DNA of 11,877 bases from JBNJEM01 sp051745935 (GTDB lineage: Bacteria > Planctomycetota > Planctomycetia > Pirellulales > Pirellulaceae): contig JBNJEM010000184.1 of assembly GCA_051745935.1 (NCBI GenBank), positions 1-11,877 of the forward strand, read 5' to 3'. Both the position numbers and the translations under genes were made by a program. Below the pieces are notes generated by a model. The model was not told where the DNA came from, did not search any database, and saw only the letters and a program-made list of their open reading frames with translations. Of this stretch, positions 1-8,652 are shown in pieces (the first letter of the stretch is position 1; every line of letters begins with the position of its first letter).

Positions 1-254
1 TTTTTTAGGTCTCTTAGAGGTCCTTTCGTCTCAATACCGGCGAAACGAACGGCGCAACAATATGGATGGCAACGACTTGGAGTTTTTCCTCACCCCACCT
101 CAAGGCCCCCCCCCGGCGGACTCCAGGAAAAACAAGATCGCGAGAAGACCATGACGCACGGACTCTTGGAGCGATGAACAAACAACGATTCAAGGCGATC
201 AACCGATGCACGGCGGCCCGTCCCACTGGAAAGACTCGGATCCACCCGGGCGCA
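1..254. other. window edge, no supported gene
   Basis: This stretch lies just downstream of rsfS, which reads leftwards. Open frames cross it on both strands, but none has a recognisable family, a convincing ribosome-binding site or sequence that looks like a real protein. I saw no hairpin with a following T-run that would clearly terminate rsfS. A run of C occurs near position 110. A gene beginning just outside the window cannot be excluded. Confidence 0.4.
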
Positions 255-671
255 TCACCGTTGCGTGGCTTGGCCATTGTCGGGGATTTCCACCCGGGGC
301 GAGTCCCCCCAAAGCTCGTCAAGACAGTAGTATTCGCGTGCCGAGGCATCAAAGAGGTGAATCACGACGTTCCCGTAATCGAGGATGATCCACTGGGAAT
401 CATCATACCCTTCAATGCCCAATCGCCGGTCGTGCAGTTCGTCTTCGAGTTTGTGATCAATTTCCTCGCTCATCGCGTGCAGCTGACGACGGCTGGTGCC
501 GGTGGCAATCACGAAGTAGTCAAACAAAGACGTCTGTTGGCGGGTGTCAAGCACCAGAACTTCCTGGCCACGGTTGTCGATCGCGGTTTTCGCGGCGGCC
601 AAAGCTAATTCCAGGCTCGATTCGGGGTTGGTGTTCCCGGCTGTCTGTTGGCAGGCACTCGAAATGACCAC
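255..671 (-). CDS. rsfS: ribosomal silencing factor RsfS (Iojap family)
   Basis: In known members this small protein binds ribosomal protein uL14 on the large subunit and blocks subunit joining when nutrients are scarce. The frame gives 138 residues, typical for the family. The Iojap core is plain: LDTRQQTSLFDYFVIATG, then SRRQLHAMSEEI, EGYDDSQWIILDYGNVVIHLF and REYYCLDELWGD near the C-terminus. I chose the GTG at 671, preceded by GGGAGG with a short 4-nt gap, because the family alignment starts soon after it. The stretch between 752 and 672 has lower third-position GC and odd codons (AGG, AGA, GGA). The alternative ATG at 752 has AAGGG 8 nt upstream and would add 27 residues unlike the family. 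The gene stands alone here; its usual partners (nadD, rlmH) are not visible. Confidence 0.9.
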   Translation of the reverse strand: MVISSACQQTAGNTNPESSLELALAAAKTAIDNRGQEVLVLDTRQQTSLFDYFVIATGTSRRQLHAMSEEIDHKLEDELHDRRLGIEGYDDSQWIILDYGNVVIHLFDASAREYYCLDELWGDSPRVEIPDNGQATQR

Positions 672-1118
672 GGGTCCTCCCTTAATCGAACAAAGATAAG
701 ATTTCCACCTTCCTGCTGCATTGTATCCTCTCCTCCGCGTGGGGAAAACCATGTTTCGTTCCCTTCGGCCGTAATCCCCCCCTCGTCCTTCTCGCGGCCT
801 CCTGTCCCCCGGCGTGGCGGAAATGGAGTTGGAACCGCCGAGGATGGAGGGCGCCGTTTCGCGGCGCGGCGCGGCGTCTCGGGCCGGAAACGGTCTCTTG
901 CCCATGGGGCTTTCGGCCAGCTGGAAAACTGGATTTCTCAGTCTCCGTTATCCGTTATCCGCTTTGGGGTCACGACCGACCCACCATCCACACGTTCCCC
1001 TTGCTCCTCGGTGCTTGAATTCGACACGGTCGGCATGCGAGGCGAAAGGACGGGGGGTTACCCGGACTCAACGTTTCTCACGAGTATTCGTTTCTCCTGA
1101 GTATTCGTCGCTCATGCG
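672..1118. other. intergenic spacer between rsfS and hppA
   Basis: No supported gene. On the minus strand a TACAAT hexamer (725-720) could be a -10 box for rsfS if the GTG start is right, but no good -35 box was seen. A 7-bp period occurs around 943-960 (CCGTTAT twice, then CCG). The 10-mer GAGTATTCGT occurs at 1082-1091 and again at 1099-1108, a 17-bp spacing, just beyond the hppA terminator. Its meaning is unknown. Confidence 0.4.
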
Positions 1119-1156
1119 AAAAAACGCCCCGGAACGGAACGACCGCGTCCGGGGCG
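1119..1156 (-). terminator. intrinsic terminator of hppA
   Basis: On the minus strand a perfect 9-bp GC-rich stem (CGCCCCGGA with TCCGGGGCG, plus-strand arms 1125-1133 and 1148-1156) has a 14-nt loop and is followed directly by six T (1124-1119). It lies about 50 nt past the hppA stop. On the plus strand the stem is followed by TTGGTTTTT, so it may also stop plus-strand transcription. Confidence 0.85.
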
Positions 1157-1204
1157 TTGGTTTTTCGACGTATCGCTACGTGTCGCGGTGCAACCGACCA
1201 GGGC

Positions 1205-3847
1205 TCAGATGATACCAAATGCCTGGAGGCTGTATCGAACGACTAATCCGGCCGCCACCACGCTGACCATGCTCATCAGTTTGATGAGGATGTTCAAGCT
1301 GGGGCCGCTGGTGTCCTTGAACGGATCGCCCACGGTGTCGCCCACCACGGCTGCCTTATGGGCCTCCGAGCCCTTGCCGCCCATCTCGCCGCCTTCGATG
1401 TACTTTTTGGCGTTGTCCCAGGCTCCGCCCGCGTTCGCCATGAATATGGCCATGCAGAACCCGCAGGTGAGGGTCCCGACCAAGAGGCCGATGACTCCAC
1501 CGACACCCAGGATCAGGCCGGTGGCGATGGGCAAGGCCAGGCCCAACAGGGACGGCAGAATCATTTCCCACTGCGCGGCTTTCGTACTAATGGCCACCGG
1601 CCGGGTATAGTCCGGTTTTTCCGTTCCCGCAAGGATGCCCGGCTTCTCCTTGAACTGGCGTCGAACTTCTTCCACCATGCCCTTGGCGGCGCGTCCCACG
1701 GCCTTCATCGTCATCGAACAGAAGACAAAGGTGGCCATGGCGCCGAGAAAGATCCCGACCAACACCTTGGGATTCATCAACGAGGCGTCATAGTACGTGG
1801 TAAAGTCGGGCATCGTGGCGTCCTCAACCGGGATCAGCGGAGCGCCACTTGCCGCCAGCACCGGCGCGCCATCTTTGAGCGTGATGACCCCCTCGCTCAG
1901 TTGTCCGGGGCTCTTCGGGGTAAACTCAACCTCCTTCCACGTCTTTCTTATGCCCGCGTCACGGAGATCGTTCGGCATGACGAGGTATGTTCCGGCCTTG
2001 GGGTCCCCGTGCTCGTCCGTTTCCCCCGTATTGTGGATGACGAACCCTGGCGAGGCCTTGTAGAAACCTTCTTCCGCCAGGGCGACCACCGCCGAGTCTC
2101 CCCATCGTTCAAACCCGACCCGGACCTCTTCCACGTAAGCGGCCAGCAGCGCCAAGGCCGTGAGAGCGGCCGAACCGATGGCAAAGCCTTTTCCCGTGGC
2201 CGCGGTGGTGTTGCCCAAACTGTCTAACGCGTCGGTGCGCTCGCGCACCTGGGGATCGAGCCCGGCCATTTCGGCGTTGCCCCCCGCATTGTCCGCGATG
2301 GGGCCGTAGGCGTCGGTGGCCAAGGTAATGCCAAGGGTACTGAGCATTCCGACCGCCGCGATGCCGACGCCGTAGAGTCCGAGAGCGAAATAGTTCACGT
2401 CACCGAACTGCCAGCCACAGGAAAACCCGAAGGCCATCATGGTGCCGAAGCAGACAACCAGCACCGGAACCCAGACGCTTGCCATGCCCTCGGAAATCCC
2501 ACCAATAATGAGGGTGGCGGGCCCCGTCGCCGCTTGATTCGCCAACCGTTTGGTCGGCTTGAACTCTTCGCTCGTCGAGTATTCGGTCCACTTACCAATC
2601 AGCCAACCGGCCAACAATCCGACGATGATGCTGATCGAGACGCCGGGAATCACCCCCCACAGCACGGTGTGTTCCGCGCGAGGCATCAGCCAGAAAGAAA
2701 GTAGGATGGCGGCGATGACAATCAATCCACACGCCGAATTGATGCCGCGAGCCAGCGCGCTGAGCAAGTTCTTCTGCGTGGCGCCCTCTTCGGTGCGCAC
2801 GAAATAGACCCCGGCGATCGACAAAAAGATTCCCACGCCCGCGATGGCCATGGGAAGGAACAACGCCTGCAACTGGGCACTGGTCTTGTCCAAACCGGTG
2901 CTCTCGAACAGGACCGGGGACGCGAAAGCGGCCACCCCCAACGCGGCGGTAGCCAGGATCGAACCACAATAGGACTCATACAGGTCGGCCCCCATGCCGG
3001 CCACGTCCCCGACGTTGTCGCCGACATTGTCCGCGATCGTGGCCGGGTTGCGAGGATCGTCTTCCGGAATACCCTGCTCAACCTTGCCGACCAGGTCGGC
3101 CCCCACATCGGCCGCTTTGGTAAAGATGCCGCCGCCCACGCGAGCAAACAGCGCCTGACTGCTGGCCCCCATGCCAAAGCAAAGCATGGTCACGGTGATT
3201 TCCACAAGCGATAAGTCGCCCTGGCCAAACAACGGCCAGACCCAGTACAGAAAAGCAAACCAAACCGTAATATCAAACAGGCCCAAACCGACCACGGTCA
3301 AACCCATGACCGCCCCCGAGCGAAACGCGACTTGAAGCCCCTGGTTCAGGGACTTTCTGGCCCCTTCGGTCGTGCGGTTGCTCGCCGCCGTCGCGGTCCG
3401 CATCCCAATCCAACCCGCCAGACCGGAAAAGAAACCACCGGTCAGAAAGGCAAAGGGAACGAATCCACTCTGCACCTCAAAGAAAGCGCTCGCCCCCAGC
3501 AGGATGAAAATCACCCCGAAAAAACAGGCTACCACGATGTACTGCTGCCGCAGGTAGGCGTTGGCCCCCTCGCGCACATGGCCGGCAATCTCGACCATCT
3601 GCTCATTGCCGACGTCAGCTTCCATCATCCACTTGTAGAAGAAATAGGCCTGCACCAAGGCGGCGATCGAGCCCGCGAAGGCCACCAACCAAATCAGAAA
3701 AAACTTCGGACCACCGCCCTCGGTGGCGGCCGCCGCCGAGTCGGGCTCCGCCGCAAACGCCTGGCCGATGATCCCCAGTATCAGAGCAAGTATGGCCACA
3801 CATCCCAAGACGTGGGTCCACCGGAATCCGTGAAATCGTGACAACAT
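1205..3847 (-). CDS. hppA: K+-dependent membrane pyrophosphatase, probably sodium- or sodium/proton-pumping
   Basis: This integral membrane enzyme splits pyrophosphate and uses the energy to pump Na+ and/or H+. It has 880 residues, against roughly 670-770 usual. All catalytic blocks are present: the pyrophosphate motif DVGADLVGKVE (247-257), the Asp-rich DNVGDNVGD (273-281), DAYGPIADNAGGNAEMAG, and the C-terminal GDTVGDPFKDTSGP (836-849). GNTTAATGKG (545-554) has Ala549 and Gly552 where K+-independent enzymes carry Lys and Thr, so K+ dependence is expected. The Glu in DLYESY (Glu291) sits where Na+-pumping members have it, not four residues later as in plant H+ pumps. An extra hydrophobic N-terminal segment ends AFA-AEP (about 12-33), signal-peptide-like. 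About 118 residues (573-690) are inserted between two membrane helices. The ATG at 3847 has AAGGA about 10 nt upstream; longer in-frame starts would run through repeats. Confidence 0.97.
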   Translation of the reverse strand: MLSRFHGFRWTHVLGCVAILALILGIIGQAFAAEPDSAAAATEGGGPKFFLIWLVAFAGSIAALVQAYFFYKWMMEADVGNEQMVEIAGHVREGANAYLRQQYIVVACFFGVIFILLGASAFFEVQSGFVPFAFLTGGFFSGLAGWIGMRTATAASNRTTEGARKSLNQGLQVAFRSGAVMGLTVVGLGLFDITVWFAFLYWVWPLFGQGDLSLVEITVTMLCFGMGASSQALFARVGGGIFTKAADVGADLVGKVEQGIPEDDPRNPATIADNVGDNVGDVAGMGADLYESYCGSILATAALGVAAFASPVLFESTGLDKTSAQLQALFLPMAIAGVGIFLSIAGVYFVRTEEGATQKNLLSALARGINSACGLIVIAAILLSFWLMPRAEHTVLWGVIPGVSISIIVGLLAGWLIGKWTEYSTSEEFKPTKRLANQAATGPATLIIGGISEGMASVWVPVLVVCFGTMMAFGFSCGWQFGDVNYFALGLYGVGIAAVGMLSTLGITLATDAYGPIADNAGGNAEMAGLDPQVRERTDALDSLGNTTAATGKGFAIGSAALTALALLAAYVEEVRVGFERWGDSAVVALAEEGFYKASPGFVIHNTGETDEHGDPKAGTYLVMPNDLRDAGIRKTWKEVEFTPKSPGQLSEGVITLKDGAPVLAASGAPLIPVEDATMPDFTTYYDASLMNPKVLVGIFLGAMATFVFCSMTMKAVGRAAKGMVEEVRRQFKEKPGILAGTEKPDYTRPVAISTKAAQWEMILPSLLGLALPIATGLILGVGGVIGLLVGTLTCGFCMAIFMANAGGAWDNAKKYIEGGEMGGKGSEAHKAAVVGDTVGDPFKDTSGPSLNILIKLMSMVSVVAAGLVVRYSLQAFGII

Positions 3848-3897
3848 TTTTGCTGGTTCCTTTAGTGCTAAGCAAACGAAGTTCAATATCCGAAGTT

Positions 3898-3977
3898 TAC
3901 AACCGGTAACAAAACGTTTCCCGCTTCCCAAAACACCGCGCCCCGTGCGGGAAATCCGAACGGCTTTGTTGGCGCCT
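3898..3977 (+). repeat. degenerate copy A of hairpin repeat family 2
   Basis: The left part (TACA, then CCGGTAACAAAAC, 3898-3915) and an internal CCGCTTCCCAAAAC match the neighbouring copy B. The arms AACAAA (3908-3913) and TTTGTT (3965-3970) can pair. The outer arms are eroded relative to copies B and C. It lies in the hppA leader, about 50 nt before the start codon, directly abutting copy B. Confidence 0.55.
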
Positions 3978-3980
3978 TTG

Positions 3981-4060
3981 TACAGCCCGTAACAAAATCT
4001 GGCCCTCGCTTCCAAAACGCCTTGGATGAAATAGGCCTGGTTTTGTTATGGGGTCTGAGA
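3981..4060 (+). repeat. copy B of hairpin repeat family 2
   Basis: The arms CCCGTAACAAAA (3986-3997) and TTTTGTTATGGG (4041-4052) pair over 12 positions with one G-T wobble. Pairing continues inward (TGGCC region with GGCCTGG, one mismatch). It shares TACAGCCCGTAAC, an internal CGCTNCCA block, TGGATGAAA and GTTATGGG with copy C at 9261-9340. It lies upstream of hppA. Confidence 0.75.
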
Positions 4061-4149
4061 GCCGAGCCGCCGGCGATGATCCTGCCCCGCCCCCCCTTTG
4101 CTCCAGGAAATCGGGCCAGGACACACACGGCCTCCCGAAGGCGTTGATG

Positions 4150-4194
4150 CCAATTCGCCCAGCCCCAATTCGCCCAGCCCCAATTCGCCCAGCC
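4150..4194. repeat. three perfect tandem copies of a 15-bp unit
   Basis: CCAATTCGCCCAGCC occurs three times head to tail at 4150-4164, 4165-4179 and 4180-4194 with no mismatch. The period is a multiple of three, so both strands stay open across it, but no gene is evident. It lies 303 nt upstream of the hppA start. It may be slipped-strand tandem duplication or a binding-site cluster. Confidence 0.95.
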
Positions 4195-4455
4195 TACGAC
4201 TGTTACCATGCAAAGCGGCGGGCGTCAACGGACGGAAACCGCCAATGAGCCGAGAAAAAACTCCCACCGGCTCTTGGGTTCCTTGACTGCCAAAAAAAAT
4301 CGTCGCCCACCTTCCCCCTGAATCTGGGGCCATCCAATTCCTGGAATTTCAATCAGCGCCAGCCTAAAATCTGATCTGGCAAGGACTTACGACTATCCCA
4401 CTCGTCTTTCCGCAACCACCGGCGTTGCAGCGCGACTGGGCCACTCGTAGCGGAA

Positions 4456-4550
4456 GTTTACCGCCTGGTTGAATCGGGGCAAGCACGGTGAATCCGGGAG
4501 TTTACCGAATCGAAATCCAAACTGTCAACCAGCGGTCACTAGCGGTAAAA
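4456..4550. repeat. nested inverted repeats
   Basis: ACCGCCTGGTTGA (4460-4472) pairs with TCAACCAGCGGT (4525-4536) with one bulge. GTTTACCGC (4456-4464) can instead pair with GCGGTAAA (4542-4549). GTTTACCG also recurs at 4500-4507 and AGCGGT recurs 10 nt apart (4531, 4541), so alternative folds compete. No function can be assigned. Confidence 0.5.
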
Positions 4551-4836
4551 CCGGAAAAAGCACGTACACCCCCGTGCCATTACTTAAAGGGGGCTTTTGA
4601 ATGGCATGCCGGGGCACGCTATCAGTACCGAAGAGGGGGGAGTGGGCTGCAGGATCGTGATTGCGGGGCCGAAATCGGCGCTATCAGGGCCGTTGAATTC
4701 GTGCGTAACCCCTGCAGTTTCCACAGATTTCGTCCCCCTAGCATTTGAGCAACAGCCTCTTCGGGGTCTTCATCAGACCGATGTGGGCCCCGGGGGCCGA
4801 ATCCCGCTTCAAGCGTTCATTTTCTATCGAATTATC

Positions 4837-4935
4837 CCGGTCGCGAATGACTTTCTCCGCCGCGAGTCCGACCAACGGGAGGACGGCTTGCGTCGGGCAG
4901 CTTTCCACCCGGGAAAGTCCAACCGCCTGAAATAT
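4837..4935 (+). repeat. copy 1 of ~100-bp dispersed repeat family 1
   Basis: It runs from CCGGTCGCGAATGAC to CCGCCTGAAATAT and matches 8286-8386 and 11787-11877 along nearly its whole length. A 9-bp direct repeat TCGAATTAT flanks it at 4827-4835 and 4948-4956. The terminal inverted repeat is weaker here than in the other copies: the right end reads TCCAACCG rather than TCCGACCG. No open frame is shared convincingly, so it appears non-coding. Confidence 0.9.
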
Positions 4936-5321
4936 ACTCTTGTTCTGTCGAATTATTCTTGGTTTTTGGTTCGCTGGCGATTATGCTAAGGATAGTTTTC
5001 AAGTGAATGTAATGTCTCTGGCGGCCGTGACAAGCGGCAAGGCGGTGGAGATTGGGCCCGATCCCGGCCGTCCCATCCTGGGTTGCGGGAAGCAATTCAT
5101 GGTTCACGCGGTCAACAGCGGCACCCAGGGGGTGAAGCGTGTTCGCCATGAAGCGTTGCGACGGGGGTTAGTGATCGGTTCGAGGGGATCGCGTCACCCT
5201 GGCCCGATCACCGTGGGGTGCCCTGCTTCGGCCACTGAAACGGGGGTCTGACGGACGAGCGGAGGGCGTGTGCCGCCGGTGTGTCTTCCTGGAACGTGAG
5301 AAGCCAGTAGGAGTTGAATCG

Positions 5322-6272
<951 letters not shown>

Positions 6273-6545
6273 CGCAGCCGTGGGGCCTTCGGGAAGCTGC
6301 TGAAAAAGCCCAAAAATGCCCGGCGTTTGCCCCGGTGATGGTTACGTTCGCTGCTAGAGCCAATCGGTCCGAGCCGCTTGGAGGCCGTCGGCTTTGCCGG
6401 TGGAGTTTCCCGTTCGTTGATCGCGAGACGAGCTGGCACAACCAGTAACGCGACACCCCACCGGCTGGTAGCATGATCACGCGTTTCGCGAGTATTTCAG
6501 CGGGTTGCTCGGGGGCATGATGGTTTTAGAACCTTAGGGCGTAAC

Positions 6546-6566
6546 ATGCGCGCACGGTGCGCGCGT
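6546..6566. other. GC-rich perfect hairpin
   Basis: GCGCGCA (6548-6554) and TGCGCGC (6558-6564) form a 7-bp stem with a 3-nt loop, extendable by one G-T and one A-T pair. No T-run follows on either strand. It sits in the convergent spacer about 150 nt past the stop of the coiled-coil gene. It may help transcription end or be a palindromic protein site. Confidence 0.5.
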
Positions 6567-6655
6567 CCTTGACGTGAGCGACCAAGGGGATCGCCCCATC
6601 GCTGGGCGGGTTCCCCATTTGGTTGGCGGCCCTGCCGCCTTGGCGTTATGTCGTC

Positions 6656-6691
6656 AAGAGCGTCGCGTGACAGAGGTTCCGGGACGCTCTT
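6656..6691. terminator. possible terminator between convergent genes
   Basis: AAGAGCGTC (6656-6664) and GACGCTCTT (6683-6691) form a perfect 9-bp stem with an 18-nt loop. On the plus strand TGTTTCG follows, a poor U-tract. On the minus strand the hairpin lies just 28 nt past the coiled-coil stop but is not followed by T. It may serve either gene; strength is uncertain. Confidence 0.5.
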
Positions 6692-6718
6692 TGTTTCGCG
6701 CTCTCCGCGACGCGGATG

Positions 6719-8002
6719 CTAACTCGCCGCGCGACACGGACGTTCGCCGCGCTCCCGGTGTTGGCGATCAAGTTCATCGGCTTTGGCATCCAGTTCTCGT
6801 TGGCGGCGAGCCATGGCCGAGTGGAGTCGAGCGTGGCGGGTTTTCAAGGTTTCTTGCTGTTGCCGTAGTGAGCTGGCCAATTGGAGTAGTTCCTGTTTGC
6901 GAGCCGCCATCGTTTTCTCGGCGGTGGCCAATTGACGCTGCACATAGTGCCGCACGGCCTGTTCAAGCTGTGAGAAGTCCTTGGGTGGAATCTGGCGGTG
7001 GATGACATCATAGGCGTGCCGCGCCGCCAACTCGCGTTGACCGATTTCCCGGCGGTGGGCTTCGAGGTTTTCTTGCTGCCGACGCAGTTTCTCCTCTCGG
7101 TCTCCGAGCGTTTTTCGGCGTTCCTTGATCTCTTGGCGTTCTCGCTGCAGATCTCGGTGGCGTCGGCGCCAACGGGCGGCAATCGTCTGCCGTTGCTGAG
7201 CGGTGCGCGCCGCCTGCAGTTCGTGATCCCGAGCCCATTTTTGGCGTTGTTGTTCCAGAGCCGCTTGTTGCTCCCGAATTCGAACGGCCTCGATTTCGAG
7301 TTGCTGTTCTCGCTCATTCAAACGCTCAACCCGTTGTGAATCGCGTTCATGTCGCGCGAGCTGATCACGCAAGCGAGCGTTCAAGTCCTCGGCGGCTTGG
7401 CGTTGATCCAGGAGTTGGTTGCGGAGCTGGTCTAACGTCCTTTTCTCCTCCTGGCATTGGTGCCGCCAGCTCGTGCAGGCTGCGTCCAGCCACGCTTGCT
7501 GTTCCCGCACGTTTTCCAGCTCGACCTTCAATTGTTGTCGTTGGGCCTCAACGGCCTGTTCGGATTGCCGAACGTGTTCCTCCCGTCGGGCCAGCGACTC
7601 CATCGTTTGGTCCCGGGCTTGGGATTGAGCCCTCTGGTCTTCCAGTTGCCGACGTTGCTGTTGGAGCTCAGCGTCTCGCGTGTCCAGTTCGTCCTGTCGT
7701 TCCCGCAGCCATAGCCGTGTTGCGCGTTGCTGGGCGTCGTATTCCGCCAAGCGGGCATTCAGGCCGGCTTGGCGGCGAGTGAGTTGACCGTGTCGTTGCC
7801 GCAGGTGTTCGGCGAGTTCCGCCGCTTGTTGTTGCAATTGGTCGCTCACGTCCCCCCCCTTGCCCGCCGCGCTGGCGAGCAGGTTTGGGTCCGCGGCGGC
7901 GCTGTCGCCCGCCGACCGACCCACGGAAGAATGAGCGGGATCAAAGCGGGGGCGAATACCCCCTGAATGGGCCAGTTCACCTGGGCGGTGTTTGTCCGTC
8001 AC
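6719..8002 (-). CDS. long coiled-coil protein of unknown function
   Basis: 427 residues, with no signal peptide and no membrane segment. Residues 1-51 are disorder-like. From about 52 to 420 the protein is an almost unbroken charged helix rich in Gln, Arg and Glu, with heptad-like patterns (LQQQRRQLEDQRAQSQ, LNEREQQLEIEAVRIREQQ, REEKLRRQQENLEAHRREIG). One interruption, ARHAYDVIHRQIPPKDFSQLEQAVRHYV near the C-terminal third, has prolines and may be a hinge or small conserved domain. The GTG start at 8002 has AAAGG 6 nt upstream. A second GTG at 7849, behind a run of G, would begin exactly where the coiled coil does. I do not recognise a specific family; SMC-like or filament-forming scaffold proteins are similar in composition but lack ATPase motifs here too. 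A structural role is only an inference. Confidence 0.8.
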   Translation of the reverse strand: MTDKHRPGELAHSGGIRPRFDPAHSSVGRSAGDSAAADPNLLASAAGKGGDVSDQLQQQAAELAEHLRQRHGQLTRRQAGLNARLAEYDAQQRATRLWLRERQDELDTRDAELQQQRRQLEDQRAQSQARDQTMESLARREEHVRQSEQAVEAQRQQLKVELENVREQQAWLDAACTSWRHQCQEEKRTLDQLRNQLLDQRQAAEDLNARLRDQLARHERDSQRVERLNEREQQLEIEAVRIREQQAALEQQRQKWARDHELQAARTAQQRQTIAARWRRRHRDLQRERQEIKERRKTLGDREEKLRRQQENLEAHRREIGQRELAARHAYDVIHRQIPPKDFSQLEQAVRHYVQRQLATAEKTMAARKQELLQLASSLRQQQETLKTRHARLHSAMARRQRELDAKADELDRQHRERGERPCRAAS

Positions 8003-8130
8003 GACTTACCTTTCCGTCCTCGCTGGCCCTTGACGAACCGCCAGCGAGCGGGGAGTCTGAATTGTGGAATTGTGATGAGATGGTCACGCGCTTGCCGATA
8101 GGCGGCGAGGATTCGTCAGCGTTTCCAGGC

Positions 8131-8155
8131 TAACGTTAATCCTGAAGGAACGTTA
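8131..8155. promoter_or_regulatory. inverted repeat, possible operator of the coiled-coil gene
   Basis: TAACGTT (8131-8137) and AACGTTA (8149-8155) form a perfect 7-bp inverted repeat with an 11-nt spacer. The left arm extends to the palindrome TAACGTTA. It lies about 130 nt upstream of the GTG at 8002. This two-half-site layout suits a dimeric regulator, but no promoter was recognised beside it. Confidence 0.35.
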
Positions 8156-8285
8156 CCGCGTTTCGCCCGATTCACCGGTAGCGGACTTGAAACCCTGACA
8201 CGATCACTCTGGTTTTCTGTCGTCCACGGACGCTTGGGCGCGGAAATCGAGCCGTCCGGGGCAACCGATTTTCGGGCCAAATCCC

Positions 8286-8386
8286 CCGGTCGCGGATGAC
8301 TTTCTCCGCCGCGAGACCGACCAACGGGGGGGATCGGCTTGCGTCGGGCAGCGTTCCATCCGGACAAATCCGACCGCCTGAAATAT
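8286..8386 (+). repeat. copy 2 of ~100-bp dispersed repeat family 1
   Basis: CCGGTCGCGGATGACTTTCT at the left end and CCGACCGCCTGAAATAT at the right match copy 1 through the whole element. Imperfect terminal inverted repeats CGGTCG(CG)GAT and ATCCGACCG are intact. TCGCGG and CCGCGA form a 6-bp stem near the left end, and CCGAC with GTCGG a second one. This copy has two extra bases near 8330. It lies about 450 nt upstream of groES. Confidence 0.9.
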
Positions 8387-8652
8387 CGCCCCCATGGGCG
8401 CCAAAATCCGCAAATCCGGACCAAGCAGCCCACGCTTTTCATCGGCATCACAATCCGCGGAAATCAACGATAAAATCGCCTCCTCCAGGGATTGCGCCGC
8501 TTGTGACACTTGAACGCAATGCCATTGCATGCAACAATCACGGCCTGCTGCTCCCGCTAGCCCCTGCCAGTTGAGAACCGCCCCAGAGAGAAAGGCCTCG
8601 GGGTAGGCAATCGGATTCGATAGGGTAGAGAACACCGAATAGCAATTTGGAG

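Larger units (their letters stand above)
3848..5321. other. long intergenic spacer rich in repeats, no supported gene
   Basis: Between the divergently transcribed hppA and the Gly-rich protein gene I find no convincing gene. Short open frames (for example around 4488-4748, 4597-4989 and 4940-5251) have no recognisable family, and several run through repeats. The spacer holds two hairpin repeats (3898-4060), a 15-bp tandem repeat (4150-4194), nested inverted repeats (4456-4550), a stem TGCCATT/AATGGCA (4575-4581 with 4600-4606) and a ~100-bp dispersed element (4837-4935). No strong promoter for either flanking gene was recognised. Confidence 0.55.
6273..6718. other. convergent intergenic spacer, no supported gene
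   Basis: It lies between the 3' ends of the Gly-rich gene (plus) and the coiled-coil gene (minus). It contains the hairpins at 6546-6566 and 6656-6691. GCAGC and GCTGC (about 6274-6300) could form a weak stem just after the Gly-rich gene, but no T-run follows. Open frames here have no recognisable family. Confidence 0.45.

Noticed and set aside
66..608. Plus-strand open frame of 180 codons opposite rsfS
   Set aside because: It overlaps the well-supported rsfS on the other strand and its protein sequence resembles no family; it is an antisense shadow.
4940..5251. Possible small gene downstream of repeat copy 1
   Set aside because: It has no clear ribosome-binding site and no family, and its opposite strand is equally open. 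Evidence is too weak to call a gene.
6571..7852. GACGTGAGCGACCAA at 6571-6585 and inverted at 7838-7852, around the coiled-coil gene
   Set aside because: A single 15-bp match in about 12 kb can arise by chance, and one copy lies inside coding sequence. It was not taken as an attachment or mobile-element boundary.
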